Made by a program: the position numbers and the translations under genes
Notes under the pieces: generated by a model
Databases searched by the model: none
What the model was told of the DNA's origin: nothing
What the model saw: the letters and a program-made list of their open reading frames with translations, nothing else
Assembly (NCBI RefSeq): GCF_042643265.1
Contig: NZ_JBHRRZ010000010.1
Coordinates: 58,550-122,549, forward strand
DNA length: 64,000 nucleotides
Direction of reading: 5' to 3'
Source of the DNA: Virgibacillus_O sediminis
GTDB taxonomy: Bacteria > Bacillota > Bacilli > Bacillales > Amphibacillaceae
In this document: piece after piece, positions 1 to 8,969 of the stretch
Layout: each line of letters starts with the position of its first letter
How positions within the stretch are numbered: the stretch's first letter is position 1

Positions 1-113
1 CCTAGCCTTTCACTGCCTGTCCATGTGCCGGCAGCCGCAATACCAGCAAGAAGTAGCAAAGAGAGCAGCATGACTGCTGCAGAACGTTTCCGTTTATTTA
101 AAAAATGGCTCAT
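1..113 (-). CDS. ABC transporter permease, NikC/DppC type (N-terminal fragment, cut by window edge)
   Basis: The first about 37 codons of a gene running off the left edge are visible. The ATG at 113-111 overlaps the TGA of the upstream permease gene (ATGA), so the two are translationally coupled. The visible protein has a basic start (HFLNKRKRSAA) followed by a hydrophobic segment, as in the second inner-membrane subunit of nickel or dipeptide ABC importers. The assignment rests mainly on position after a NikB/DppB-type permease, because this family almost always has paired permeases. Confidence 0.7.
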   Translation of the reverse strand, partial: MSHFLNKRKRSAAVMLLSLLLLAGIAAAGTWTGSERL

Positions 114-1099
114 CGTTCTATCCCCCCTTTTCTTATCCGGGGATCAACCACACGATAAAGTCCGTCCGCCATCATATTCCCCATATAAACAAAGATGGTG
201 CTTGCCAGCACAACCCCCAGCAGGAGGGGCACATCCCCACCGAGACCGGCCTGGACAACCGCCTGTCCTAGACCGGGATACGAAAACACTTGTTCAGCTA
301 AAACCGCCCCGCCGAACAGCTCTCCGAAAGATGCAAAATGCAACGAAACAGCTGGCAGAAGGATATTACGCAGACCATGCCGTCTTACCAGCTGGATTCC
401 ACGTTCCCCTCTTGCCATGGCAAACCGGATATAATCGGTGTGCATCACTTCTATAAGCTTCTGTCTTGTATGCAGGGCAACCCCGCTGACACCAATGACA
501 CTTAATGTCAAAGCAGGGAGAAATAAATGCTGTACCCTTTCAAGCAAAGTGACATCCTCTGCCAGAATGCCGGCCGGTGTACCCAACCCCACAGGGAACC
601 ACCCGAGCCAGACGGAAAACATCATTAATAACAGCAGTCCGAGCCAAAATGAAGGAGTAGATGCCAACATAAGACAATACCATTTAATCAGCCGGTCTGC
701 CCATGACCCTTCCTTCATCCCCGCAACTATACCCAGCAGAAAGCCAAAAAGGCCTGAGAAAACCCAGGCCACCCCCATAAGTGCCAGTGAGGCAAGGAAC
801 CTCTCGGCGATCACTTCTGCTACGGGGCTCCGATAAATCAGGGATGTTCCCATATCCCCGTTAAGCATAGCCTTTGCCCATTTCAGATACTGCTGTACAG
901 GTGGTTCATCCATCCCCCAGTAAGCAGCAATATTCTCCCGCTGTTCCGGACTGACTCGTGTCATTTCTGCTCCAATATAGGATTGAACAGGGTCAACCGG
1001 AGAATTACTCACAAGCGTGAATGCTAAAATACTGGCAGCCAGAAGCAGCAGGACAAGCTTCAACAGCCTTCCCACAAAAAATTTTAGAATGAAACCCAC
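110..1099 (-). CDS. nikB: ABC transporter permease, NikB/DppB type
   Basis: 329-residue integral membrane protein of the binding-protein-dependent transport family, forming half of the channel of a nickel or oligopeptide ABC importer. It has an N-terminal membrane segment, a conserved extracytoplasmic region (SPVDPVQSYIG, then EQRENIAAYWGMDEPP, typical of DppB/NikB) and about five further membrane helices. The C-terminal EQVFSYPGLGQ region is the usual ATPase-contact segment. It follows the lipoprotein gene by 27 bases and overlaps the next permease by four. Given the neighbouring NikA/CntA-like binding protein, nickel or a nickel chelate is the most likely cargo, but peptides cannot be excluded by sequence alone. 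Confidence 0.85.
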   Translation of the reverse strand: MGFILKFFVGRLLKLVLLLLAASILAFTLVSNSPVDPVQSYIGAEMTRVSPEQRENIAAYWGMDEPPVQQYLKWAKAMLNGDMGTSLIYRSPVAEVIAERFLASLALMGVAWVFSGLFGFLLGIVAGMKEGSWADRLIKWYCLMLASTPSFWLGLLLLMMFSVWLGWFPVGLGTPAGILAEDVTLLERVQHLFLPALTLSVIGVSGVALHTRQKLIEVMHTDYIRFAMARGERGIQLVRRHGLRNILLPAVSLHFASFGELFGGAVLAEQVFSYPGLGQAVVQAGLGGDVPLLLGVVLASTIFVYMGNMMADGLYRVVDPRIRKGGIER

Positions 1100-1126
1100 T
1101 TCTATTGCCGCCTTTCTATACTAGAA

Positions 1127-2713
1127 TTATTCCTTCCAATGCCATTGCTCAATAAAGTCTGTAATTGGCCATCCATGGCCATGCGGCTGTATTTTCTGTT
1201 CGCCGATTTGCAGATTCTCATGGACATAATATAGATGTTCCAGGTTGACAAGCCATGCCCAAGGAGCATCTCCCTGGATTGCAGTCCCTGTTTCACCATC
1301 CCACTGTGCTTTCTGCCAGTACTCATTGGCCTCCTCCATCGAGCCTGCTGATAGGGCCTTATCTAAGTACATATCGACCGTTGGATTGGAGTAGTAATTG
1401 GCGTTATAATATCCCATGCCCTTTGTGTCACTGCTGAACAGATTATATAATTCCAATGGGTCGTGACTGCCCCACCCCATCATGACCGGATGGGAATGCA
1501 TCAGCCTTTCCAATTCGCTCCAGCTTTTGCCCTCTGTCTCCACATCAATCCCCAGAGGAGCAATCATGTCAGCAAAAGCAATAGACAGGGACTGGCGGAT
1601 CTGATCACCACTCGGGTACAGAAGAGTAAAGGAAGCTTCCTGCTCTCCTTTCACTCTCACGCCCTGCTCATTCTCCTTCCATCCTGCATCCGCCAACATC
1701 CGCTTTGCTTCCTCCATCCGGCCATCTTTTATCACCGTCTCGGGGTTCCACCATGGCAGCCCATCTGCAGCTGAGTATGCTGGAGTGCCATACCCTTCAA
1801 GCACACCATCCACAAGGGCTTGTCGGTCTATAGCTATATTTATCGCTTTCCGAATGGCTGCATCAGCAGTGACATCATTGCCCACTGGCAATCCATTCTC
1901 ATTCTGCTCCCCTTCCGGCACATAGGGAAACATGATCCCGCGGTTGTCCACACTTTCGAGCTGGACCAGTCTCATGCCGTCTATTTCCCCGCCAGTGTAG
2001 GCCGGGGGTACAGCAGCTATATCCACATTACCTGCTTTTGCTGCAGCAAGAGCTGCATCTTCTGATAGAAAAAGGAAAGTCAGCTTGGTGAACTCTGGCC
2101 TCTCTCCATAATAATGGGGATTGGCCGTCACAATAATTTGCTGCCCCTTATCCCACTGTTCCAGCTGAAATGGACCGGAACCAATCGGCTGTTCATTATA
2201 GTTGTCATCATATGCATGTTCAGGCACCACTCCCGTTGTAACCAGCAGATAGATGAAGGTGGATTGGGCTTCATATAATTTAAATTCCACTGTAAACTCA
2301 TCTAATGCTTTCACTTCCTCCAAGTTGCCGAGATCTATCACAGACCCGCTCTCTTTAGCAGTCTCGAAAGTGAACACGACATCCTCTGCAGTTAATGGCT
2401 CACCGTCGGAAAAAACAGCATCTCTCCTTAAACCAACTGTCCATGTCCGCCCATCCTTACTAACTTCATAGTTTTCCGCTAAATCAAGTTCTATATTGAA
2501 ATCCTTATCATACTTCAGCAGAGTGCTCTGGAAAAGCGGGGAACCGTAACGTCCCCATCCAGTAGTAGGATCAAACCCTTCTTCTGGTTCTCCGCCAATG
2601 GCAAGGACAAGCTCATCCTTCGACTTTTCTTCCGAATTTCCTGCCTCTTGACCAGAGCAAGCTGTAATCAGGAATAATAGAATTATCGCAAACAGAAATC
2701 GTAAATGATTCAT
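1127..2713 (-). CDS. nikA: Nickel/peptide-type ABC transporter substrate-binding lipoprotein
   Basis: 528-residue extracellular solute-binding protein of family 5. A lipoprotein signal (LLFLITACSG, lipobox Cys about residue 19) anchors it to the outer face of the membrane. Phrases such as GEPEEGFDPTTGWGRYG, FQSTLLKYD, LTAEDVVFTFETAKESGSV and NDVTADAAIRKAINIAIDR match, from memory, the NikA/CntA branch (nickel or nickel-metallophore binding) better than OppA. It leads an operon with two permeases. A nickel role fits the nearby NPN-cofactor genes, which need nickel. Oligopeptide binding remains possible. Confidence 0.8.
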   Translation of the reverse strand: MNHLRFLFAIILLFLITACSGQEAGNSEEKSKDELVLAIGGEPEEGFDPTTGWGRYGSPLFQSTLLKYDKDFNIELDLAENYEVSKDGRTWTVGLRRDAVFSDGEPLTAEDVVFTFETAKESGSVIDLGNLEEVKALDEFTVEFKLYEAQSTFIYLLVTTGVVPEHAYDDNYNEQPIGSGPFQLEQWDKGQQIIVTANPHYYGERPEFTKLTFLFLSEDAALAAAKAGNVDIAAVPPAYTGGEIDGMRLVQLESVDNRGIMFPYVPEGEQNENGLPVGNDVTADAAIRKAINIAIDRQALVDGVLEGYGTPAYSAADGLPWWNPETVIKDGRMEEAKRMLADAGWKENEQGVRVKGEQEASFTLLYPSGDQIRQSLSIAFADMIAPLGIDVETEGKSWSELERLMHSHPVMMGWGSHDPLELYNLFSSDTKGMGYYNANYYSNPTVDMYLDKALSAGSMEEANEYWQKAQWDGETGTAIQGDAPWAWLVNLEHLYYVHENLQIGEQKIQPHGHGWPITDFIEQWHWKE

Positions 2714-2982
2714 AGTTCTCTCCCCTCATTCATGATTTTTATTTTATAGTTTATTATAGCCGAACGCAACTTGGTGGACGACGCCCTTTGGCCAAGGAAA
2801 CTCCATCTGGGGAAAGATACTAAATGCCCGGTTAGCGACTATGGGCTGTGTCAGTACATAGACCGTAGGGCGGAAGATCGGCCAAAAGTGGTTTATCAAA
2901 AACAAAGCCCGGCTAACCAAAATCTCCACCCAAAAAAAAGACCACCATCCGGAGATGATGATGATCTTGATTATTCCTTCTA
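2714..2982. other. Spacer with a diverged intergenic repeat copy
   Basis: No convincing gene. The stretch 2761-2900 is richer in G and C than usual for a spacer here. It shares AAGGAAACT, a GGGGAA block, TAAATG and CCCG-TAG in the same order with 52681-52745, and TGCCCRGTTAGMGAYT with 14411-14426. It is probably a decayed copy of a dispersed intergenic element. No riboswitch could be recognised in it. Confidence 0.4.
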
Positions 2983-4365
2983 TTATTTTTCTGCAAGGTC
3001 CTTGTTGATCTGTTCAAACATATTATCATTCAGTTTATATCCGTACTTAAAGATAAGGAAGCAGATGATACAGGAAATTGCCGGTATCAGAATCATCATG
3101 ACTTCGATCCCTGTAAGTGTGTCACTGGTCTGCGTAGCGTTCGGGACATAACCGATAAGGGAAAGCCCGATACCGCCGACAAATCCGGCAACAGCTTGCG
3201 ACAACTTCCTCATGAAGCTGTACAGCGAATAAGTGGTGCCTTCCTGCCTGAATCCGGTTTTCCACTCTCCGTAGTCGATAACATCTGATATAAAAGCCCA
3301 TACGAGCATGTTTGGAATATTGATCCCCAGCATACCCAGCCACAGAAGCGGCAGTACAGTATACGGCGTCGATGGAAGGATGAATAACAGCCCTAATGAT
3401 CCTGCGCCTAATAGGAATCCAGCTAGTGTCAGTGTCTTCTTCCCCAGTTTCTTTGTCAATTTTGGAATAAAGACTACCAGCAGTACGACCGAAACAATAT
3501 TCAGCATGTTATAGACCGAGAACAGAAAAGGATTGTCCAGATTATAGGTGAAAAAATACAATCCGACCGATTGATTGATCAGCATGGCCATCAGGATGAA
3601 AAAGGACATGAAGGAAAGGGAAAGGAATGGTCCATTCTTTAAAGTCCTGGTCACCATCTTGAAACTCAACTTCTCCGGTGTTGCTGATTGAACCGGCATA
3701 ATTCTCTCTCTCGTGTTTCTATAAGTTAAATAATAAAGGGTCAAGGCAATCACACCGAAAATGGCTACAACTGCTGGATAGCCAATCTTATCGGAGGGAA
3801 ACAATGCCACCAATGGAACTACAAGAATCCCAATAGAGAACATGCCAATTTGACTTCCCAACCCACGGAAAGATGCCAAGGATGAGCGCTCTACAGGGTC
3901 CCTGGTTATGACGGATGCCAAGGAACCATACGGAATATTAACCGCTGTATATGCCATTCCGAACAGAATATAGGTAACATAGGCATATATCAGTTTCCCG
4001 GAGTCTGACAAGTCTGGCGTAATGAACAAGAGGACCGCCATGATCACAACCGGAATACCGGCCCATTTCATATAAGGGCGAAAGCGGCCATCTGGATGAT
4101 TATTGCCGAACCGGTCAATGATCGAGCCCATAAGTGGGTCGTTAATAGCATCCCAGATTCTTGCGACCAAAAACAATGTACCTACAGCCGCTGCAGAAAT
4201 ACCAAAAACATCGGTATAAAAGACAAGAAGGTAAGTAGTGACCATGGAAAATGTCAAGTTGTTCGCCGTATCTCCCAGGCCATAAGAAAACTTCTCTTTA
4301 AGAGTGACTTTGTTGTTTTCTGTTGTCTGTTGAACAGACTCTTCAGGCTGATGTATCTTTTCCAT
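2983..4365 (-). CDS. GPH-family sugar:cation symporter (glucuronide/melibiose type)
   Basis: 460-residue membrane protein with about twelve helices, of the glycoside-pentoside-hexuronide:cation symporter family (MelB, UidB, XynB). The signature ARIWDAINDPLMGSIID followed by GRFRPYMKW in the first cytoplasmic loop is diagnostic. Ribosome site ACGGAGG precedes the ATG. It is divergent from an AraC regulator across a 146-base spacer holding an inverted repeat, so that regulator probably controls it. Substrate is unknown; a plant-derived glycoside, oligosaccharide or hexuronide is plausible. It is one of two GPH symporters in the window. Confidence 0.85.
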   Translation of the reverse strand: MEKIHQPEESVQQTTENNKVTLKEKFSYGLGDTANNLTFSMVTTYLLVFYTDVFGISAAAVGTLFLVARIWDAINDPLMGSIIDRFGNNHPDGRFRPYMKWAGIPVVIMAVLLFITPDLSDSGKLIYAYVTYILFGMAYTAVNIPYGSLASVITRDPVERSSLASFRGLGSQIGMFSIGILVVPLVALFPSDKIGYPAVVAIFGVIALTLYYLTYRNTRERIMPVQSATPEKLSFKMVTRTLKNGPFLSLSFMSFFILMAMLINQSVGLYFFTYNLDNPFLFSVYNMLNIVSVVLLVVFIPKLTKKLGKKTLTLAGFLLGAGSLGLLFILPSTPYTVLPLLWLGMLGINIPNMLVWAFISDVIDYGEWKTGFRQEGTTYSLYSFMRKLSQAVAGFVGGIGLSLIGYVPNATQTSDTLTGIEVMMILIPAISCIICFLIFKYGYKLNDNMFEQINKDLAEK

Positions 4366-4391
4366 ATTTAAAACCTCCGTAAACTTCTTGC

Positions 4392-4407
4392 AATCGTTTC
4401 CACGATT
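4392..4407. promoter_or_regulatory. Inverted repeat in divergent spacer, possible operator
   Basis: AATCGT-TTCC-ACGATT has perfect 6-base arms. It lies 27 bases before the GPH symporter start and about 105 bases before the AraC gene. It could be the binding site of a local regulator. A weak catabolite-type sequence, TGAAACGCTTTCTA, lies nearby at 4478-4491 but is shifted by one base from the cre consensus. Confidence 0.3.
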
Positions 4408-4511
4408 CGATTATAATAGATTTATATCATTTTTATAAGGACTTTTATATCATTTAAAGGACAAATATAGCGTTTCCATGAAACGCTTTCTATACAGGGG
4501 GTATTAGTGGG

Positions 4512-5702
4512 ATGAAACATTCTCAACTTATTTCTGCAGCAATGAAGATACATCATGTTACGAATCTAAACATATATATCCTTAATCAAAAAGGGGACTT
4601 CCTCTTCCATCATGAGGATATAGCGATACCTCCCTTCATGCCGGGGTATCAACAATCTGATGTATTGGACTTCATCAAACAGATAGACGAAACGAAAGAG
4701 CAGCTCTATTACTATACGAACGATTGGGGATTGAGCTATCTGGGCCACTATTTTACGAGCGAGGGGTATTCTGTCATCCTAGGGCCTTTCCTTAATACCA
4801 CACCAAACTTTTTCAACCTTTCGAGAGAATTCAATTTAAGCAGCCATGAAAGCGAAGAACTGCGATCCGTATGCAACCAGCTGCAAGTACTCAATATAGA
4901 CAAGGAAAATAGTTATGGAAGCATCCTCCGCCAGTTCGAAAGATACACCGAGGAAACGCCTCCTGTTCGTCTTCATGCAAAAAACTATCACCAATATCAC
5001 ACAAAGACAGACATTTCCGAATTAAATGAAGAGGCGGAGCTGATTAAACTCCGTTATAAATTGGAAGGGGAATTTATGTACGCTGTGGAGCAAGGTGATA
5101 AAGAAAAAGCAAAGAAGCTGATAAATTCCAATAATATGCTTTTTTCCTTTTCTGATCGGTTTCCGAACCAGCCGCAGCGGAGGGTCCGAAATCTGGCAAT
5201 TGTCCTGAATACATTGCTTCGGACCGCAGCAGCCAAAAGTCACGTACCACCGGTTCTTATCCACCGCCTATCAGAAAATTATGCTTTTGAAATTGAGTAT
5301 ACCAACCAATTATCCAAGTTGTACGAGCTGTATGATGAAATGATTGAGGAGTATTCCAACCTCATCATGTCCAGCTCGTTAGGCAAATATTCTAAAGTCA
5401 CGCAGCGGGCTGTTGAATATTTGGTCAGCTTCTATGACAAGCAGATTGATAAAAACGAGCTTGCGGAGATCTGTTTTACCCATCCGAGCCATCTTTCCCG
5501 CAAATTCAAGCAGGAAACGAATATGACCATCACCGGATACCAACAGATGCTTCGGGTTAAAAAAGCGAAGTATTTGCTGAAAAATGAAAGCATTTCCATC
5601 GAAGAAATTGCCTGGCTGGTAGGATACGAGGATGCCTCCTATTTTACAAGGGTTTTCAAAAGAGAGACTGGTTACACGCCGTCTAAATATAAGGATATGT
5701 AG
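4512..5702 (+). CDS. AraC/XylS-family transcriptional regulator
   Basis: 396-residue regulator. The C-terminal 95 residues carry both AraC helix-turn-helix motifs (ELAEICFTHPSHLSRKFKQE and IEEIAWLVGYEDASYFTRVFK, ending TPSKYK). The N-terminal 290 residues resemble the ligand/sensor part of long AraC proteins that Gram-positive bacteria place beside sugar transporter genes; no cupin or response-regulator domain is evident. An AGGGGG ribosome site lies about ten bases before the ATG. It is divergent from the GPH symporter gene and is probably its activator. The inducer is unknown. Confidence 0.85.
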   Translation: MKHSQLISAAMKIHHVTNLNIYILNQKGDFLFHHEDIAIPPFMPGYQQSDVLDFIKQIDETKEQLYYYTNDWGLSYLGHYFTSEGYSVILGPFLNTTPNFFNLSREFNLSSHESEELRSVCNQLQVLNIDKENSYGSILRQFERYTEETPPVRLHAKNYHQYHTKTDISELNEEAELIKLRYKLEGEFMYAVEQGDKEKAKKLINSNNMLFSFSDRFPNQPQRRVRNLAIVLNTLLRTAAAKSHVPPVLIHRLSENYAFEIEYTNQLSKLYELYDEMIEEYSNLIMSSSLGKYSKVTQRAVEYLVSFYDKQIDKNELAEICFTHPSHLSRKFKQETNMTITGYQQMLRVKKAKYLLKNESISIEEIAWLVGYEDASYFTRVFKRETGYTPSKYKDM

Positions 5703-5705
5703 AGA

Positions 5706-5948
5706 AAAAGAGGCTGGGACCAAAGTGTTTTATTCTGTGATCAATCATAACTTTGTCTAGTGGATATAAACCGTTCCGGAACTACACTTCGCTTTTCCGC
5801 GGGTGGCTGGTGAGCCTCCTCGTGCTAATGCACTTCGGTGTCTCTCCTAAGCCTATCCTCCCGCAGGAGTCTACGTGTATTTCCTCCACTAGGTTAGATT
5901 ATTGTTCGCCTATAGAGTTAAACGTTTAGATATGTCTCAACCTCTTTT
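5706..5948. repeat. Nested palindromic intergenic repeat
   Basis: An outer imperfect inverted repeat pairs AAAAGAGGCTGGGAC (5706-5720) with GTCTCAACCTCTTTT (5934-5948), 13 of 15 matching. Inside it, CTAGTGGA (5757-5764) pairs perfectly with TCCACTAG (5885-5892). Inside that, ACACTTCGCTTTTCCGCGGG pairs imperfectly with CCCGCAGGAGTCTACGTGT. From memory, very similar GC-rich palindromes with TGGTGAGCCTCCTCG are dispersed in many Bacillaceae spacers. It looks like a non-coding repeat inserted into or nested within an older hairpin. Confidence 0.7.
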
Positions 5949-6080
5949 GGATCCGTTGCCTATCCCCGAACTGCATAGCCCTGTGAATGGGGGGCATTCT
6001 TCAAAAGTTGATGAGGTATCACGTTCCGAAATGGAGATAATTGGTGGTACCCAATACTAAAATTTTATAGTTCTTTACCA
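5949..6080. other. Unassigned spacer
   Basis: About 130 bases between the palindromic repeat and the terminator of the next gene. No gene, strong hairpin or known motif was recognised. Confidence 0.3.
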
Positions 6081-6081
6081 G

Positions 6082-6112
6082 AAAAAGAGGCTGCTCATAG
6101 GGAGCAGCCTCT
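6082..6112 (-). terminator. Rho-independent terminator of the GPH symporter gene
   Basis: An 11-base perfect stem (AGAGGCTGCTC/GAGCAGCCTCT, 6086-6096 with 6102-6112), five-base loop, and a run of A on the plus strand that is a U tract in the minus-strand transcript. It starts just past the symporter stop codon. Confidence 0.85.
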
Positions 6113-6118
6113 GTTAAA

Positions 6119-7606
6119 TTATACAATTTCCGGAAGATCTTCCTCTTTCTCTGTATTCAGCGTTTGCTTTTTCTTTGCAATCTCTGTTTGGATTTCATCC
6201 ATCTTGCCGCTGTCCAAATCATAGAACTTCATAGCAATAACAGAAATCAGCCAGCCAGCAATAGGAACACCGAACACGAGAACCAACGTCATAATCAATA
6301 AAGGAGTGGTCAATGTTTCACCAAGCTGCGGAAATTCATTTTGATAGCCGATGAATGCAACAAGGAATCCAACTAGAGCCGGTGCAAGGGAAGACACCAT
6401 CTTATCGATGAAGGAAAAGATCGTTCCCATCATCCCAGGTACAAAGCGTCCGGTTTTATACGTTTCATAATCGGATACATCTGCAATCATCGGAATAACG
6501 ATAGATGGGGTCAGTGTTGCAACACCCATACCAATACTATACAGCAACAGGAATAATATAGTAGTCACTCCCAGGTTGCTTAGAGACACTGTTGCAGGGT
6601 CGATAGCCAGGAAGAATGGGACAAGAATTCCAAAGGATATGATGCCTAACCAGGAGGCTTTTACCAGTGTGCTTTTCATTCCGCGTTTTCGTGCATAATT
6701 CACACCAAGAAATGTTATGATCAGGCCTGGAATGATAGTAATCATGGAAATGGTCCCACTGAGCGCGTAATCCCCGAGCATTATTCCGAAGAACATGACG
6801 GTGACTGGAGCCTGCCTCATCACGGAAGATGCCAGCTTATCAGAGGAAGCGGATATGATCAGCATCTGAAGCGGACGGTTTCCTTTCAGAATCGGCCAGT
6901 AATCGCGGAATCTTGTGTTGACTGTCTGACTTGCAAGCCCAAAGAATTCTTTCCGGTCTTTCTGCCAAAGTGCTATTACCGCCAAAGCTGTAAATACACC
7001 TGCGGAAATCATCACAATGGTATTTAGCTCTGCAAAGAGTCCGAGCGTAAAATCTCCATGCTTTGCAATCAAATAGGAAGCTACGTAAATCTGTCCGCCT
7101 GTAAATATAACAATATTATAAGCTGAATCAAAAATGGAGAAGAGCGGACGCTGCTTCGGATCATTTGTCAGGACCGTCTGTGCCGCTTTTGTAACAGCTG
7201 TCTGCATCGTGTATCCAATAATATAGATTGCATAAATTCCAATGAAGAAAATCATCTGGAAGGATTCTGGCAACTGATGGGTGACATTATACATGACAAG
7301 GATCGATCCAGCCAGAATCAGATTGCCAATGATCATTATTGGCCGGAATTTGCCGAATTTAGATTCGGTCTTATCAATGATAAAACCAATGATCGGGTCG
7401 GTGAAACCATCGAACACCCGCATGAAGGTTAGGATGGTACTGACGATTACTACCGTTAAGCCGGCAACACCTGTTGCATAGTAAGATACAAACATTAGGG
7501 CGAACATATATAAATTGGTTGCCGTGTTGTTTAATGCAAATAATCCAATCTGCCAGATTTTTGCCGAGTGATATTTGTTACCGCTGCCCATGGTTAATGT
7601 ATTCAT
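6119..7606 (-). CDS. GPH-family sugar:cation symporter (second)
   Basis: 495-residue polytopic membrane protein. The family signature MRVFDGFTDPIIGFIIDKTESKFGKFRP is near the N-terminus, and a polar C-terminal tail follows the last helix. GGGGG ribosome site nine bases before the ATG. A near-perfect copy of the cluster operator (7730-7746) and a one-mismatch cre-like site (7627-7640) lie upstream. This links the symporter to the ROK-controlled sugar-acid genes, so a hexuronate, glucuronide or aldonate is the likely substrate. It has its own terminator. Confidence 0.85.
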   Translation of the reverse strand: MNTLTMGSGNKYHSAKIWQIGLFALNNTATNLYMFALMFVSYYATGVAGLTVVIVSTILTFMRVFDGFTDPIIGFIIDKTESKFGKFRPIMIIGNLILAGSILVMYNVTHQLPESFQMIFFIGIYAIYIIGYTMQTAVTKAAQTVLTNDPKQRPLFSIFDSAYNIVIFTGGQIYVASYLIAKHGDFTLGLFAELNTIVMISAGVFTALAVIALWQKDRKEFFGLASQTVNTRFRDYWPILKGNRPLQMLIISASSDKLASSVMRQAPVTVMFFGIMLGDYALSGTISMITIIPGLIITFLGVNYARKRGMKSTLVKASWLGIISFGILVPFFLAIDPATVSLSNLGVTTILFLLLYSIGMGVATLTPSIVIPMIADVSDYETYKTGRFVPGMMGTIFSFIDKMVSSLAPALVGFLVAFIGYQNEFPQLGETLTTPLLIMTLVLVFGVPIAGWLISVIAMKFYDLDSGKMDEIQTEIAKKKQTLNTEKEEDLPEIV

Positions 7607-7626
7607 TATGAATGACCCCCTCGTTT

Positions 7627-7640
7627 ATTAAAACGCTTTC
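7627..7640 (-). promoter_or_regulatory. cre-like catabolite control site
   Basis: On the minus strand the sequence TTGAAAGCGTTTTAA matches the CcpA consensus TGNAANCGNWNNCA except at one position. It lies 20-35 bases before the GPH symporter start, where CcpA repression would be effective. Prediction by eye only. Confidence 0.4.
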
Positions 7641-7729
7641 AATTTATCTATTATTTTAGCTGCTTAATATCCTGTCATCTGCCCAACTCATGCCCTTCCT
7701 TCCCCCCCCCTCTTAAGCAGTTCAGTTAT

Positions 7730-7746
7730 TTTGTTCTCTAAACAAA
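7730..7746. promoter_or_regulatory. Operator-like site TTTGTTC-TCT-AAACAAA
   Basis: One arm mismatch from the TTTGTTT-N3-AAACAAA palindrome found perfectly at three other places in the cluster; the spacer differs (TCT rather than ACC). It lies 124 bases before the GPH symporter at 7606. Inferred to be a weaker site for the ROK regulator at 16195. Confidence 0.5.
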
Positions 7747-7842
7747 CTAACTAGGTTAATATGATTATATATGTAAGCGCTTCATTAGGCAAGCTTTTTT
7801 TTAATCAATATCAAACTTTTTTTACTCTTCATTATTGGGAAT

Positions 7843-7878
7843 TAAAAACCTCCCACCCAGAATATCTGGTGTGGGAGA
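7843..7878 (-). terminator. Terminator of the Gfo/Idh/MocA gene
   Basis: Stem CTCCCAC-CCAGA with TCTGG-TGTGGGAG, one bulge, small ATA-type loop, followed on the minus strand by GTTTTTAATT. It begins about ten bases past the stop codon. Confidence 0.75.
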
Positions 7879-7888
7879 ATCTCTATAA

Positions 7889-8890
7889 CTATTCAGATAG
7901 CTCTACTGCTTTCTGTTGCTCGATGGATGTAAAACAAGCATCCATTACACGCATATTTCCAATGGTTTTCTCCAGCGTATGGGCTGGTTTTGCTGCATGA
8001 AGTACTGCATGGGAGAAATGCTCCACTTCTTGCCTATATTGATCCGCATTTATTGTCTCCGTTCTGCTAATCGTGGACTTTTCTACAATTACAAGTCCGT
8101 CACCGCCATTCCAATCCGGACGGAAAGCCCTTGGTACCGATATTCTACCTTCTGTACCGATCACTTCATATTCGGCACGCTTTGCCATGTCGAAGCCAGC
8201 ATCAAACATACCGCGGACCCCGTTTGCAAATCGGAGTTGCCCAGCTATATTAGTATCCACCCCATATTCCGGGTCCATCTCTGCATAGGCTTGCACCAGC
8301 TCAGGTTCAGCCTGGAGGATATTCCTCATTGCATGGATTGTGTAGCATCCTACATCATACAAGCTTCCCCCACCTTTTTCCCTGCTCATTTTAATACTGT
8401 TTTCTTTTTCACCCAAGTAGAAAGAGAAACCGGAGCGCATAAACCGGACCTCGCCTATTTCCCCGCTTTTGATAATCTCTTTTACTCTCTCATGCTGGGG
8501 GTGAAAATAATACATATAGGCTTCCATGAATAAAACATGGTTTTCTTCACATGCCGCCCTTATTTCCTCAGCCTCTTTGGCATTAAGAGCAGCGGGTTTT
8601 TCGCAAAGAATATGCTTTCCTTTTTCGGCTGCTCGAATAGCCCATTTTTTATGTAGATGGTTCGGGAGTGGTATATATACGGCTTCTATTTCCTGATCAT
8701 CCAGCAACTCTTCATATTTGCTGTAGACCTTCTCGATTTGGAATTGGCCTGCGATTTCATCTGCCTTCCCTTTAGAACTTTGAGTAGCAATCGCTGTCAC
8801 TTCTGCATTGCTTGCACGGCTAAATGCCGGCAGCAGCTCTTTTTGGGCAATTTTAGCCGTACTGAGAATCCCCCACTTTACTTGTTGCAT
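7889..8890 (-). CDS. Gfo/Idh/MocA-family NAD(P)-dependent oxidoreductase
   Basis: 333 residues from the chosen start. An upstream in-frame ATG at 8914 exists, but GGAGGAGG sits nine bases before the ATG at 8890, giving MQQVKWGILST. The N-terminal Rossmann fold has GILSTAKIA; the catalytic EKP motif (CEKPAA) is present, and the C-terminal domain has GGGSLYDVGCYTIH with the usual Asp/His. Members oxidise or reduce sugars, sugar acids and inositols, and the substrate cannot be read from sequence. Its place between a GPH symporter and the lar/sugar-acid genes suggests a carbohydrate substrate. Confidence 0.85.
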   Translation of the reverse strand: MQQVKWGILSTAKIAQKELLPAFSRASNAEVTAIATQSSKGKADEIAGQFQIEKVYSKYEELLDDQEIEAVYIPLPNHLHKKWAIRAAEKGKHILCEKPAALNAKEAEEIRAACEENHVLFMEAYMYYFHPQHERVKEIIKSGEIGEVRFMRSGFSFYLGEKENSIKMSREKGGGSLYDVGCYTIHAMRNILQAEPELVQAYAEMDPEYGVDTNIAGQLRFANGVRGMFDAGFDMAKRAEYEVIGTEGRISVPRAFRPDWNGGDGLVIVEKSTISRTETINADQYRQEVEHFSHAVLHAAKPAHTLEKTIGNMRVMDACFTSIEQQKAVELSE

Positions 8891-8969
8891 TATGTTTCTC
8901 CTCCTCCATTTCATAAGCTAGATTTTATATATATACCAGTTTAACACTGTTGTTCACAAATAATAAAAG

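Noticed and set aside
2714..2982. Riboswitch (cobalamin or nickel-cobalt) upstream of the nickel-type importer or downstream of the symporter
   Set aside because: No conserved box or pairing of those classes could be found; similarity to other spacers suggests a repeat.
4478..4491. cre site before the first GPH symporter
   Set aside because: TGAAACGCTTTCTA is shifted by one base relative to the consensus and the central CG does not align.
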